Below, piece after piece: positions 1 to 12,059 of a stretch of DNA of 64,000 nt; positions within the stretch are counted from its first letter, which is position 1; each line of letters starts with the position of its first letter. The position numbers and the translations under genes were made by a program. The notes under the pieces are model-generated. The model did not search any database, was not told the DNA's origin, and saw only the letters and a program-made list of their open reading frames with translations. Location of the stretch: NCBI GenBank assembly GCA_021464415.1, contig CM038468.1, positions 42,781,001 through 42,845,000 on the forward strand. Reading direction: 5' to 3'. The stretch comes from Lonicera japonica. Lineage: Eukaryota; Streptophyta; Magnoliopsida; Dipsacales; Caprifoliaceae.

Positions 1-573
1 GAAATGTTGAGTATAAAGGGCATAGGCTATAGAAATAACTAGGCACTGCATTATTTACTTTGGAAGAAGGCATTTATGCTCTCGCATTCACAGTAGCTTT
101 TCCAAAGCAAATAGGCACAAAATTAACCGATGATTTCATGTCGGATTTGTGTCCATAACATTTTACACAATGTCATATCTTCCTTTGTTATTGTTATATT
201 TACATGCTATAGTTAGTAATGTTATTCATTCTTAACATGTCCAAATGGGATGGCAAAAGTTACATATTTTGTTTTATAACGGTTGTGGTTAAATATACTC
301 TTTTACTCTTACTTTTAAATTTTAATCGGGCCATGTCTAAATTAGATCTAAGAACTTAATAATCACGATAGCTCTGTTATTTCAGTTAATTTCTTGTCAT
401 GCATGTTTTATCAGATGGAATCATATAAAGTCATGATTCAATGATTCATATTGTGTAGTGTCATGTTCATTTGTTGTATCATATATGACAAAAACGCTAA
501 TTACCACCTCACATTCATATCTCTGATCTATAATGTGTGTATGCGTTACGTATTCCAAACATGTGCATATAGT
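1..573. other. AT-rich intergenic sequence
   Basis: No reading frame, RNA gene or repeat structure that I can support. It lies downstream of the truncated C2-domain gene, on the side where the missing 3' half of that gene would be expected. No C2-family coding similarity is visible here in any frame. Confidence 0.5.
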
Positions 574-696
574 TCATTTCACGTATGGACCATTGAGTGA
601 GGGTTTTCTGTCGCTTACATTTGAAGGTAAATTTAGCAACAAAACTCCCTCACTAAATGCCCAGTACATATACAGACGGTCTTCGTAGTGATATGC

Positions 697-697
697 C

Positions 698-728
<31 letters not shown>

Positions 729-730
729 AA
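697..730. repeat. (TA)n(GA)n microsatellite
   Basis: A TA run passes directly into a GA run. It begins a few bases beyond the stop codon of the truncated C2 reading frame and may mark the break point where the gene lost its 3' part. Confidence 0.8.
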
Positions 731-736
731 TGGAGA

Positions 737-1123
737 TCAAAAGCATACTTGAAGAGCAACAAAGCGCATCCCAAGGTGGAGGTTATGGTGGTGGGGTTGG
801 GGACGAGTATGCGGCGGGAAGAGGTTCCCCACGAGGACACGGACCGTGCCCACGAGCGTGTCCCGGAACCAACTACGTGCGTAGATCTCGATCATGACCG
901 CGGAGGTGTCAAGCTGGAGGAACTCCTCATCGACACGGAACACAAACTTGTCATTCCATGTCGGGTTGTTGTGGCCTTCAGAGTCCACCCGGCTAGTCAA
1001 CTTGCGGTTTGGGTGGACCCATGCGGTCGCATATGTCTTCATTTTCCTAGACACCGGCTCCAAATCTTGAGCCGATATGATGTTTATTTCCAAAAGTTGG
1101 AAAGGCTTTAATACAGGCGCCAT
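737..1123 (-). pseudogene. Truncated C2-domain protein (SRC2/BAP-like)
   Basis: The 128-residue frame starts MAPVLKPFQLLEINIISAQD and is a typical plant single C2 domain. The β-strand segment LLEINIISAQDL, the acidic loop region around TSRVDSEGHNNPTWNDKF, and AVMIEIYARSWFRD-VGTVRV follow in the usual order. Plant relatives normally continue past the GMRFVALQV strand into a glycine- or proline-rich C-terminal region. Here the frame stops three codons after that strand (VCF, stop) and runs into a TA/GA microsatellite. The start codon, domain order and absence of frameshifts suggest recent loss. I infer a 3'-truncated gene copy. An expressed 128-residue C2-only protein is possible. C2 domains of this type bind membrane phospholipid, often calcium-dependently, and relatives act in cold or defence responses. 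That function is family knowledge only. Confidence 0.75.
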
Positions 1124-1446
1124 CCTAAACGCTGTGGTGGTGACGGTGGCGGCAGTGGTAGTGATGACGGTGGCGGCTGCTGTGGCAGTGGTGCCGACGG
1201 TGTAATTATTAAGAGTTTCCGCCCGCCGTCCGACAAAAGGACGACGAGGGAGAGGTTGGCATCAACAGGAGGGAGACACCGAGCAAAATGGAGATGAAGA
1301 GGAATGCCTCTCTATGAAACCATTAAAATTGAGCGGATAGGAAGTAAGAAGAACCAGAACTTTATGCCTAAATTTGGTTCATTTGGTTTCCACATTAGTA
1401 GGCTTAGTTTTAGGACAGAATGCTAATTATAGGTTGTTAACATAAA
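1124..1446. other. Upstream region of the C2 fragment, GC-rich
   Basis: Just upstream of the C2 start codon (reading the minus strand) are imprecise GGT/GGC trinucleotide runs (about 1134-1200), then a purine-rich stretch. No conserved coding sequence is seen. It is plausibly the old 5' leader and promoter. Confidence 0.4.
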
Positions 1447-1460
1447 CCTGCTGAAATTTT

Positions 1461-1588
1461 ATTTTATTTATTATTATCATTATTATTATTTTGTTACATC
1501 CATGCTAAGACGGGATTCAAAGTTCAAACTCAAAACTTCCGCTAGTCGGAATCGAGAGTTCTGGCCACTAAGCTAATCCTAGTGGTTA
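1461..1588 (-). mobile_element. tRNA-derived SINE relic
   Basis: On the minus strand the element opens with a tRNA-like head containing an A-box-like TTAGCTTAGTGG. It ends in an (ATT)n-type tail (1466-1492 on the plus strand). The flanks look like a target-site duplication: CCTGCTGAAATTTT at 1447-1460 and CCTTGCTGAAAATTT at 1589-1603, near-identical over about 13 bases. The B box is degenerate. Head, simple-repeat tail and flanking duplication together support a SINE insertion. I cannot name the family. Confidence 0.55.
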
Positions 1589-1603
1589 CCTTGCTGAAAA
1601 TTT

Positions 1604-2679
1604 GACACTTAACTTTTTATGATTAAGAGTCTGGTGAAATACAGGTACGTAGGTCCGTCAATGTAACGAATTTTTATCAGGATTTAATCTAAATTCAATT
1701 TGATTACTCGGATATGATAAGGGGTATATTATTTGTTTATCAGAATCCAAACCAAAGTCCGTTAACCCTTCTAATTTACAAATAAGATATATCTCAACAT
1801 GTTCTATTTGTCATTCAATCTACCATATAGACACGTTTACTTACGTATGTATATATAATTACACATTTGTAATACAGCTTACTATTATGTAAGTGCAGAA
1901 GGCATGTACGCGGTTATTAACGTTGTGTTAGATTTTTTTTTTCAATAAATTTTACCTTCACAAGTTTTTATTTTATAGTTTTATGCAATAGAATTCAAAC
2001 TCTTGCCGCTTGTAGGAGTAATATAGCTCCCTACTGCTTACTGCTATTATAACAATTTAAATTATACATATATCGTATTGCAATTGTATCGTATATGCTC
2101 AAAAATTTAATATACTAATATATAAAACTTGTGCCAATATTGTTTTGGTCCATAGATAAAATTTGATCAAAGTCATGAGGCATATAGTTTTAAATTTTTG
2201 GAGTGGCTTGAATATTTGAATTGGATATCCATTCGGGGGCAAATTTTGATATAAAATAGTATCCACACTGTGCGAGTATATGTGAAACACAACTAGATTA
2301 TTTTGGAGATGATGAGTTGAATGTAAAACTAAATCTGGTAAAAGAACACTTGATATGATAACACGATATGAATTGACATCAAATTATAAGTTAATAATAA
2401 ATCGACATATTTATTCTTTTATGCTATCGGTGCAAGCATATCTTAGTGAAATTATAAATTCGATTTATTTTAGAATAGATATCTTTTAGGTGATTTTAAA
2501 CCTAGAAAATAAATTTGATGTAGGATTTTTAATGTAACAAATATGTCGACCGTCCATTAAAATCAATAAAAGTAAAGTTTAAATTATTTATACGACATTG
2601 ATGAGGGCAATTGGGTGCTGGGTTATTATGGCTTCGTATGAAATACTTCAATTATATTCTAAATGCCGAGATGTGAAGT
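1604..2679. other. AT-rich intergenic sequence
   Basis: No conserved reading frame or structured repeat found. Short open frames here are what AT-rich sequence gives by chance. Confidence 0.5.
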
Positions 2680-2951
2680 ATTCATCAAGGAATGAAGATA
2701 GCTAAGGCTAGAAACTGGAGTAAGCTGTTGATAGAGGCTGACTCGGAGGCTACGGTTAAGTTGTTAAAGAGTGATGATGAAGGAATGCCGTATGATTTTA
2801 GAATTTACTGGCCAGAACATTAAGCAAGTGCATCTGGCATGAAGGAAATATGTGTGCGGATAGTCTCGCAAAGTTTGGAGAAATGCAAAATGAAACCATT
2901 GTTTTAATGGATAAGATTTTTGGTAGGGTAAACCTTTTTTGGCAGATTTAA
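2680..2951 (+). pseudogene. RNase H-like relic (non-LTR retroelement type)
   Basis: The first part reads GMKIAKARNWSKLLIEADSE followed by ATVKLL, the middle of the plant RVT_3/RNase H fold with its central acidic residues. After a stop and a +/-1 frame change, the C-terminal part reads SKCIWHEGNMCADSLAKFG, matching the HxxGNxxAD-LA-G signature that ends these domains. Such domains occur at the 3' end of plant LINE polyproteins and in related free-standing genes. The piece has a frameshift and a stop and no reverse transcriptase next to it, so it is a dead fragment. It reaches a stop at 2949-2951. Confidence 0.7.
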
Positions 2952-3000
2952 CTAACACTATGTATGTCCGGCTTTAATTGTTTTGTTTCCAATTCACCAA

Positions 3001-3031
<31 letters not shown>

Positions 3032-4059
3032 TTAAAAATAAATTATATTAATTGGGCATAGTATATTTATGATCGATTAGGTACTTAACTATATTATTAT
3101 ATCATGTTAACAAAAATTTGTTATTGTATCGACAATCAAAATGATATTGAATTTTGCGCATTTTCACGTATTTAGTTACATTAAGTAATGTTAATCAAAT
3201 CATGCGATGACGTTAACAAAATTATGTTAGTGCATATATAGACAGTAATTCATAAATAGAGAAAATATAACGTTTTTCAGATGTTTGATTTGTGGTTTGC
3301 ATTCTTGTCTAAAATTGATTTTAAGAAGGTTTCTATTAATTAAAACATATTTCGATCTTCAACCAACCTTTTCCACTATTATTTTTCGTAGGAGGAACAT
3401 TTTGGGTAGTAAACAACCATTAATGGATGATGTGTCTTTCAATAATTAATTGAAATAAGACTTAGCTAAAACTATTTATTTCAAGATGGATTGATTACAA
3501 AAACTCTTTTGTAATTAAGTAGGACTTATGACAAAAACCTTAAAAATAGACATTCTTTTCCGTGAATCATTCCATAAAAAGGAAATTTGGCTCCATTTGA
3601 TAACAATATAAAAAATAAAATTAAAAATACTCGATTCGGTAAGATGTTAGAAAATAATTTGAGGCATGTAATAAGATAAACTTCATTCCATGCTCATTTT
3701 ATGAGTAGATGTTCTCCATCCTAAATATTTTTTTGTGGAAATTTTTTCGTCATCAACCACCAAAGAAAATTTTTCCATGAATCAACTTATTGTCCAACTG
3801 ATTAAGTCAAAATATTGCATTGTTATACGTATTTAGGTGGCTTAATATGCATGAATTTGATTTTAATTATCCTAAATTGTTAAGAATGGAGTTTTTAATC
3901 ATGAAATAGAATATTTTTTTTGTTTCTAGTGTATTATAACTTTTTTACAGGTTAAAAATGAATAAGAACAAATCTAGAAGCAAATTCCCCCAAAGTTGGT
4001 CATTGCCGGCCAAATTCGGAACTAAATTAAGTTCAAGAAGTGAACCGAAAGCAATTTCA
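2952..4059. other. AT-rich intergenic sequence with a (TA)n tract
   Basis: Contains a TA microsatellite at about 3000-3026. Otherwise nothing recognisable was seen. Confidence 0.5.
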
Positions 4060-4490
4060 AAGCTCAATCATAAAGGGAGTGGTTAGAAGAGATTATGAGA
4101 AGCCAATAAATCATCTCAAGCGAAAAATAGTCATTTGAATCAAACCGAGAAATTTTTGCATGAAGAAGAGATCCACCGCGCGCAATATCTCTGTTCCAAC
4201 GATTTTTGGTATTTATCCGTGCAGAATATGAAGAAAACTCCTGAGACAAAAGTTGTAGAGCTTTGAGTTAGCTACGCGTGGACGAAAACCATGTATTAAT
4301 CGGAGTTCGGAGCGCAAAGTTATAGCCGAAATGCAAAAAGTGCGCCGAATGAGCAGATTTTAGCGCGAATGAATAAAAGAATTGAAGGTGCAAAAAATTG
4401 TTGTATGTGATTCTAGCTCAGATGGTTTAAGTGACAAGTTTCTTCCTTATGGTCTCGGGTTCAAGTCCCATGTGCCGCTATTTGTTTTTT
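4060..4490 (+). mobile_element. Unclassified repeat with tRNA-like segment
   Basis: The block is less AT-rich than its surroundings and ends in a tRNA-like stretch (about 4410-4480). This has an A-box-like TAGCTCAGATGG and, about 45 bases on, a B-box-like GGGTTCAAGTCCC. The spacing suits an internal RNA polymerase III promoter, but the segment does not fold as a complete tRNA that I can recognise. I see no clear flanking duplication. It may be a SINE head or a fragment of a larger retroelement. Confidence 0.4.
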
Positions 4491-4539
4491 AATCAATTTT
4501 TAAGCTCCAAATTGGATCAAGCCCATACCCATTAGCACA

Positions 4540-4611
4540 CCTAATTAAATTAAGTTTATAATATATATATATATATATATATATCTATTAATAAATCAGG
4601 TCAAATTAAGT

Positions 4612-4644
<33 letters not shown>

Positions 4645-5106
4645 CTATTAATAAATCAGGTCAGTCTTAATATGTTAGGACTCTCTTAACTTATGTTCTC
4701 AACTGGCGGTTCAGATTTAATTTGAGCATTTATGTTTTAATCTGACGACTTAAAATTGTGATGGCGTACTGGTAATTACAATGATAATTATGACTACATA
4801 TTTATTTTATTAATAGATATTAAGTATTTGAAACCTTTACAAATTTTTTTGTTATATCTTTATCCGTTAATCATAACAGTAATTGTGTATTTAATTAATT
4901 TTTTATTAAATATTTCAATCTTTCAAACTTATTCAACTTCTTGATTGTTTTATTAACAAATACATAAATAGTGATTTAATATATCATTATAATTGAAAGC
5001 TAAGATCTAATTTTCTAATTGTAATACTAAATAATACATATTTTTTTTATCTCTTTACTTCAATGTAGTAGTAGTAATACATATTTTTTTATCTCTTTAC
5101 TTCAAT

Positions 5107-5145
<39 letters not shown>

Positions 5146-5600
5146 ATAATAATAATAATAAATATTATCATATAATCTATTAATAATCGGGTCAGTCCTA
5201 ACAAAGCAGCACCCTTTTATGTTTATGTTTTCAACTAGTGGCTCAAATTTAATAAGGATATTTATCTTTCGATCCAACGTCTCAAGATTATTAAGGCATG
5301 TTGGTAATATTGATGATAATAATAATAATAGGTATTTAGTTAATTAACTATATTAAAGATTTAAATAGTTTAAAACCTATGAAAATTCTAACTGTATCTC
5401 TATAGCCATTAAATATTTATTTGTAAATTCTAATTTTTTTATATCTCCAATATGTCCCAGATTATTTAACATGTAAATTACTTATATAATAGCATTTCCG
5501 GTACTACTATATATTCCTATTTTGTTTAATTATAAATTATAATTTTTCTATATTTTTAGCATCCCCATATTATTTAACATGTAGATTATCTATAAAAGAA
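4540..5600. repeat. Diverged direct duplication with embedded microsatellites
   Basis: A short unit (AAATTAAGTTTATAA, a TA run, then CTATTAATAAATCAGGTCA) occurs twice in tandem at 4544-4662. The sequence after it (about 4645-4830) is repeated in diverged form at about 5165-5340; both copies keep the order CTATTAATAA, GGTCAGTC, then 'TTATGTT-TCAACT', then a GATAAT-rich part. A 30-base motif around ATCTCTTTACTTCAATGTAG also occurs at about 5050 and 5090. This looks like old replication-slippage or unequal-exchange duplication. Confidence 0.5.
5106..5160. repeat. (TAG)n/(TAA)n microsatellite
   Basis: About twelve TAG triplets pass into TAA triplets. Read on the minus strand this gives a meaningless poly-tyrosine frame. 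Confidence 0.9.
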
Positions 5601-6704
5601 TATGTCGAGTAATAACAGTACATATTTATATCTTATTTGCACTGTTACGTCAACTTTCTCTCTCTCCAACTTTTTTTTAAAAAAACTTCAAAATATAATA
5701 AATTTTAATTTAACAATATTTTAAGTTCATTTTTCTATGGATATTGATTTATTTATGATTTTGTTTTTTAAAGTTTACAAATTGTATATACAAAAATAGA
5801 TTAATATTATTGTGAAAGCAAAACGAAATATGTTAGAAAAATTATCTTCCTTAAGCATAATTAATAAACTATAAATTTGATTACTTTAAAAAAACCTATA
5901 AATTTGGTTCGATAACAAATAAAACTACCTTAGCAATAGCAATTAGGATTTAGGATTGCAAAATATTCATCCCAATAAGTTTTTGACCAACTATGACCCT
6001 AAAGCCTGATATTTTTTATTTTTTTAATTGTGATAAGTATGGGTACATTCTAAACATAAATACGATTTCGGTTCTATTCATCTTAGGTTCATGTAAATAT
6101 AACAGGTTGAACTCAAATAAACCCATATATCCGGTGAAGAAGAGCCATCTTTTTGGAGCCTTGATGATCCCCGTGGTGATTTTCAAAAATACCTAATAAT
6201 ATTGCGTACCCTAACATTATTCGAATATTAGGCATGTATGAGTAGTTTTTACTATCAATATCTATTATTTATTAATATTTTAACATTTAGTTATATTAAA
6301 TTCAATATAAGTTTCGATTGCTCAAAATTATTTATACGTTCTCAAATTTAATTCTATTTTCTTCTTATAAATAATAAAAAATAATTTTCTGAATGTAAGA
6401 ATATTAATTTTTAACACCCCTTTATTTCTAAAAAACAAATACAAATTACATCATATCATATATACATTAACAACTTCATTTTTAATTATTAAAAAATTTA
6501 GAACTCTCGAATTTATTTATTTATCTCTCAGGATTAAAGTAGTGATATTTACAATATCAATTTGTTTGACGAAGAAAATATAATTAATTATAAGAAATGA
6601 TAAAAAATAAAAAAGTTAATTGTAGGTGATAAGGGTATATCCAAAACTTAGAACATATCATGTATTATATTTATAATTTTTTAAAATAAAATAATAATAG
6701 TTTA
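5601..6704. other. AT-rich intergenic sequence
   Basis: No gene, RNA or structured repeat that I can support. It ends at the 5-base TTTTC that precedes the first TRIM repeat. Confidence 0.5.
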
Positions 6705-6709
6705 TTTTC

Positions 6710-7556
6710 TGTAACGATCCAAAATATCTCACATTAATAATAAAATGGAAAGTTCCTTGGTATATATGTGGGTGTAATGAACTTAACTTATAACTTGGGC
6801 TGGCCATTTTGATAGAGAACCCGAATAGTAACATATGGTATCAAAGCGGATCCAGGACCACTATCACGTGACGTGTGGATATTGCGAGTTAGGTTTGTAC
6901 CCGGCCTGACGAGGACGTCAGGGATTTAAGAAGGGGAGATTTTAACAACCTAAAATATATCTCACATCGGTAGTGTAATGAGAAATTCCTTGGTATATAA
7001 GTAGGTGTAATGAATCTAACTTATAGGAACCCTAGACTACAATCGTGTGACGTACTGATACTATGGGCCAGAGTTGTGCTGCTGACGACGAGCCGGAATA
7101 ACTGGATGCAACTAGCTAATAGGGGGAGATTATAACGATCCAAAAATATCACACATCGATAATATAATAAAAAAATTATTGGTATATATGTGTGAACAAT
7201 GAACTTAAAATCATAACTTAAATTAGCCATATTGGGAGAAAACTCGGGTGGTTACATATGGTATCAGAGTGGATCCTGGACCACTATCACATAAGGTATT
7301 GATATTGTGGGTCGGGTTTGTGCGGCTAACAGCAAACCTTTGTATGTGACCCCAACCTGACGAGAATGTCAGGGAGGATTTAACAGCGGAGATTGTGAAA
7401 ACATAAAATATCCCACATCGGTAGTGTAATAGGAATATCGATAGTATAATGGGAAGGTCCTTGATATATATATATATATATTGGTATATATGTGGGTGTA
7501 ATGAACCTAATTACAACTTAAGCTAGCCATTTTAGGGGAGAACTCGGATGGTTACA
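6710..7556 (+). mobile_element. TRIM retrotransposon, tandem array of four LTRs
   Basis: A short non-coding LTR unit is repeated in one orientation. LTR copies lie at 6710-6833, about 6942-7024 (3' half lost), 7131-7256 and 7394-7556. Complete copies start TGTAAC/TGTGAA or a decayed form and end GTTACA or a near form. Two copies are followed by a primer-binding site for initiator methionine tRNA: TGGTATCAAAGC at 6836-6847 and TGGTATCAGAGT at 7259-7270, each one base from the canonical TGGTATCAGAGC. Each internal stretch is only 110-140 bases and ends in a polypurine tract such as AAGAAGGGGAGAT. The array is flanked by TTTTC (6705-6709) and TTTTA (7557-7561), a near-perfect 5-base duplication. 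No protein is encoded, so movement would have needed enzymes from another element. The layout LTR-internal-LTR-internal-LTR-internal-LTR fits recombination between tandem copies. Confidence 0.85.
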
Positions 7557-8479
7557 TTTTATCTGGAAACTAATTATAATTTTGAAATATTATATTAATC
7601 TAAATATAAACATATCAATTTAAACTTATCTAAATGTAAACATATTAATTTAAATTTACTTGATTATTGTTTTGGCATACGTTTATTCTATATGTGATTA
7701 ATAATTTTTAAATTTTAAAGATCTAAAAGGTACTAATGGAAATATGTAAATGGATTATGTTGGAATTAACTTTAGGAGATCAATAGTTGAGTTTAGGGTT
7801 TTACCAAATTCGAATTCGATATATCTAAAAATATTATTAAAATTAAACTTGACTAAAAATATATTTATTTAAAAAAAATAAAATTTATCCAGTTTACTAT
7901 ATTATACGTATAAATCTCAACTCACTATTTTCAGTAGAGTTGAGATAAATTGACAGAATTTAGGTGAACTCGAACTTAAGCCATTTAACACCCATACTTT
8001 TCCAGATTATAAAAAAAATAAAATAAAGAGTTTGCCCTATATTGGGGTTTGCTTGGTTGAAAACCCGTTGAAACAGGTCATTTCCCATCCCTAATTATAA
8101 CGAAAGTGCAATTAGTCAGATTTAATTTACTCTACCACTATTTGAATAATAGGCATACAATTATATTTTTGAATTTTGGTTAAGATTAAAAATTAAAATT
8201 AGCACCGTATGGGAAAATTTAATTCCTTTTATTCAAATTAAAAGTATACTACTACTTTTTTAGGATAATGTTAAAATTAATTTATTTGAAAAATAACAAA
8301 ATTCAAATAAGAACTCTTAATATGAGAAAAAAAAATTAAAATTACGAGTAATTATAGATATAAAAAAAGTAGTAAAAAATATAATTTTAAATAATGTGAC
8401 TAATTACATATAGGCACAATTGAATCGTGCCGTAGGTACGGGCATTGACTAGTATATATATATATCATCAAATCATGAT
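7557..8479. other. AT-rich intergenic sequence
   Basis: Nothing recognisable. The left edge of the gypsy LTR that follows could not be placed, so part of this stretch may belong to it. Confidence 0.4.
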
Positions 8480-11110
8480 AAAAGGCAGCAATAGCACCAG
8501 CCCCAGCCGTGCCCTCTCCCTTTTTCTCTTTTTCTTCATTCTTTTTCTCTCTCTCTCCATTCTTTTCTTCTTTCTTTTTCTAATTAATTTTTCTTTTACA
8601 ACATTAAAGCTTCATTTGTGCTGCTTCCATTATTTTTCTTTGACGTTAATTCGGATTAGAGACAAAGGGTTTGAGTACAATTTTGAAGATTAATTTTCAG
8701 ATTTAATTATTGTTACACGCGCGTACTTCAATTCCAAGTTATTTTAATTTATTTACTGCTTTGTTAATTCTTATTAAAAATTTTGCATGCTTATGATTTT
8801 AATTGCTTTTCAATTTATATACACTGTTTTATTTAATTAATTTATTGAGCATGAATTTATTAAATATGTTTGGCTAGTTCGTTAGTTAGGGGTCTATAAG
8901 GAACGGATATGCCGATGCGATAATTTTTTGAACTCGAATTTAATTCTAATTAATTTTTCATTGGTTAATAGGTCGTTATAAATCTGATTTTTATTAAATT
9001 ATTATCCTAGTATGCTAATCACATACTTTTATAATAAATTTAATAAAATCTTTCCGTCAAAAGAACTAAACTAGTTTGAATCTTTATTTTTGCGCTAAAT
9101 CCTAACCGGTCGAGTTAGGGAGCGGTCCATACTCTCTAAATTAATTGGTTATGTATCTTCTTAGGTTTCAAACTAGAGCGAGCTGTTTTTGGTATTTATT
9201 TTAATATTTACTTTTTGATACCAAAATCACCAATTTTGTGTTTTCACTGCCCGTTTTAGTTCAAATTTGATTTTAATCATGTTTTAACTTATTTGAATTA
9301 AATTGTGGCTTTTACTTAATATTTTTAAACTCACTTTTAATAAAAAGTTTTGTAGTGTCAAGCACTACTTCACTTTAATAAACAAGTGTTTTCGGTAAAA
9401 TTAAGTAATGCGAGTAGATTTCATAATTAGTATTGGTACGTATAGTTCATGTCACGCATGAATTATCGCAAAAAATATGAGTTTATGAAATCAATTATCT
9501 TTTGAAAAGTAGGCTGATTTTTAAAGAAAAATTAGTTATAAAAGGATTCCCGGTCCATCGAATTGCTCGTTGTGTTGCCCGAAACTTATGGATACCCCTA
9601 GCGCTTTTTATTCTTAATTTTAATTAAAGTTTTTTTACTCATTTAATTAATTTAGCACGCTGTTTTTATTATTTAGTTTATTTAGCTTTATTCCATGTTC
9701 TTCTTACGTTAATTTAGTTTCTTTTAGCATAGTAATGTTTCACTATTTTTAGGTTTAGTTTCATTTGCATGTTTTATTTAGTTATACTACATTTAGTTAG
9801 TTTAGTTATTAATTATCATTTATTTCTCTCCATATTTCATCTTTTCTTTATTTTTTTTCTTCTTCCTTTTGAAAGAAATTTTCCTAAGTCAAATAACTAC
9901 CTTCCTCCCTGTGGATCGACCTCGGACTTACCGAGTATTTATTACTTGACCGACCACCTGCACTTGGGTATAATAACTCGCGTTGTTTTCGCTGAGTCAA
10001 GTTTTTTGGCCCCGTTCTCTATTTTCCTTGGAATCTGCACCAGGTACATGCCTAGTGTTTGAAACCTTGGATTCGTAATCCACCTTTTCACTTTCATCTC
10101 GCATGTTCCACCTCAACTAGTTACCTTCACACCGAAGTGACTAGTTCTTTTAAATCCATAAACGTGACTAGTTTGATTCAAGAATGAATGAGAATAATTG
10201 AACTTACTTCTAACTCAGTCATGGAGAATTAAAATCGAAGTCTTCGTGAACTATTACAGCCAACACGAAATACTAATCCATCATGTATTATATTTCCACC
10301 TAATGCTAAAACTTTTCACTTTAAGAATGGAATGATTCAACTCTTACCTGTGTTCTGTGGATTGGAGAATGAACAACCTTACCTCCACATTATAGAATTT
10401 GAAGAAGTTTGTGCTATTTTCAATAATTAAGCATGTACTGAAGAGTTAATTGGACTTAAACTTTTTCCTTTCTCCCTAAAAGATAAAAGCTAAGGCGTGG
10501 CTTCTCTTGCTTCACCTAGATCTATTACAACATGGCTTGGCATGCAGTAACAATTTCTCAAAAAGTTCTTCCCTTCTCACCTTACTAGTCATTTCAAGAA
10601 GCAACTAATGTCTTTCTCTCAGAAGGAAGGAGAAACATTTTACTAATGTTGGGAGAGATTCAACGAACTTCAGAACTCTTGCCCACATCATAATTTTGAA
10701 AAGTGTCGCTTGATAGGTTTATTCTATGATGTTTTATTTTCTAAAATGCGTCAATTTGTTGAGATAATGTGTAATGGAGAATTTCTCAACAAGAATCCTG
10801 ATGAAGCTGAGACCTACTTAGACTGGTTAGCTGAAAATGCCCAGCAATGGGAGACGCCTCAATCAATTGATCGATCATTTGAAGCTATAATTAATTAAGT
10901 AAGAGAAGTGTGCCACATCGGAAAATAAGAAGACCTTAGTGTGCAAATTTCTCCTCTAGCAAGAAAGGTCGAAGCTCTTGAAAGGAAAAATGTTGAAATT
11001 CCACAACAAAAGCATATGGAAGAATCTTGTAAAATTTGTGAAGTTCGAGGGCACCCCACCAAGATTGTCCTACGATCCATGCTTTTAAAGAAGTACTCCA
11101 TGCAAAGGTA
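8480..11110 (+). mobile_element. Decayed Ty3/gypsy element: 5' LTR and gag region
   Basis: The segment 9900-10015 has the layout seen at the 3' end of Athila/Tat-type LTRs: 'CCTGTGGATCGACCTCGGAC', a GTCAAG-TTTTTTGG junction at about 9998-10006, then a GGCCCCGTT tract. That tract resembles a degraded primer-binding site for aspartate tRNA (family form TGGCGCCGTTGCC). A broken gag frame begins about 280 bases later. No protease, reverse transcriptase, integrase or 3' LTR follows, because the sequence runs into a Mutator-like element at 11339. The left LTR edge is a guess. Confidence 0.6.
10281..11105 (+). pseudogene. Ty3/gypsy gag relic
   Basis: Translated in one main frame, it shows the plant gypsy gag core in order: FKNGMIQLLPVFCGLENEQP with LHIIEFEEVC (about 10320-10420), the LKLFPFSLKDK segment, QFLKKFFP, SQKEGETFY-CWERFNEL, and MCNGEFLNKNPDEA with WLAENAQQW (10770-10850). 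A decayed zinc-knuckle-like CKICEVRGHPTK appears at about 11030. Several in-frame stops (for example after CAIFNN, and within ETFY-CWERF) make it non-functional. In intact elements this protein forms the retroelement particle. Confidence 0.75.
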
Positions 11111-12059
11111 AATTCCATAAGTAGTTTTCCTATACCATTCAATGCTTCTAATGAGCTAAAAAATGACGAATGCCATTTCCCACCATTATCTTATCCTCAA
11201 TCACTAACTTTTCACAAAAATCAATTGTTTAAAACCGTGAGTTAGTGTTCTATAGATTTGTAATCCAATAATCGTGATATATGCAACTAATGTAAATATT
11301 TCTACATACGGTAATTAAGAATTTATGAAAAAAAAGAAGAGATAATGGGTTATAAGGCATCGCTCCGTAATATTTTATAACTCTAAGGACGGACTCATGT
11401 TTAATAAAAAGAAGTAGTACTAATTTCATAATTTTGTTTTACAGTAAGAACACATTTTATAATATTAATTTATTTTAAGAAAAATGATAAATGTTGATAG
11501 ACAAAAATACCCTGCTATATCATTTATTCTAATTATAAAAAAGACATATTATTCTATCTCTTACATACACATAGGTTAGAGAGAGAAAACAGAGAACAAG
11601 GGAAGGGAAAGGGAGAAAAGAATTGCAAGAGAGGAAAGAACGAGGCCGACGATGAGAAGTTGTCTCATTAATAATCTCGCCTCTTCCACCACCACCACCA
11701 CCACCTGACTCTCCGATCGTATCGCCGAGAAAAGCGCCGTTCTCATCTTCGTATTTTTTTTTTCTGGAAGAGTAATCATAAAGCATATATAATTTCTGAT
11801 CGAACTGTTGGATTTGATTGATTTTTGGATATGTTGTTCAGAAGACAAAGTTACTATAATTGCGCAAAAAATTAAGACGATCGAAGGTCGTTTTGCTATA
11901 GAAATCGACCAATTTCGACAGCCCAATGGGATTTTGAAAAAAGAAATCTGGTTGTTCCCTTTTTTTTACGAACCCTAGGTTGATCCATATATATATATAT
12001 ACATATATATAAATAGAGTGGATGTTGATTTCATTAATTTTGTTATTCTATGTTTTATA

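Noticed and set aside
749..1111. 120-residue plus-strand frame over the C2 region
   Set aside because: Antisense shadow. The minus-strand frame carries the recognisable C2 domain.
4405..4480. Functional tRNA gene
   Set aside because: A-box and B-box-like motifs are present, but no complete cloverleaf or anticodon arm could be recognised.
5089..5277. Poly-tyrosine frame on the minus strand
   Set aside because: Direct product of the (TAG)n microsatellite.
8445..8693. 82-residue frame with hydrophobic Leu/Phe stretch
   Set aside because: Derived from a CTTT-rich tract in the LTR region. Composition only, no conserved motif.
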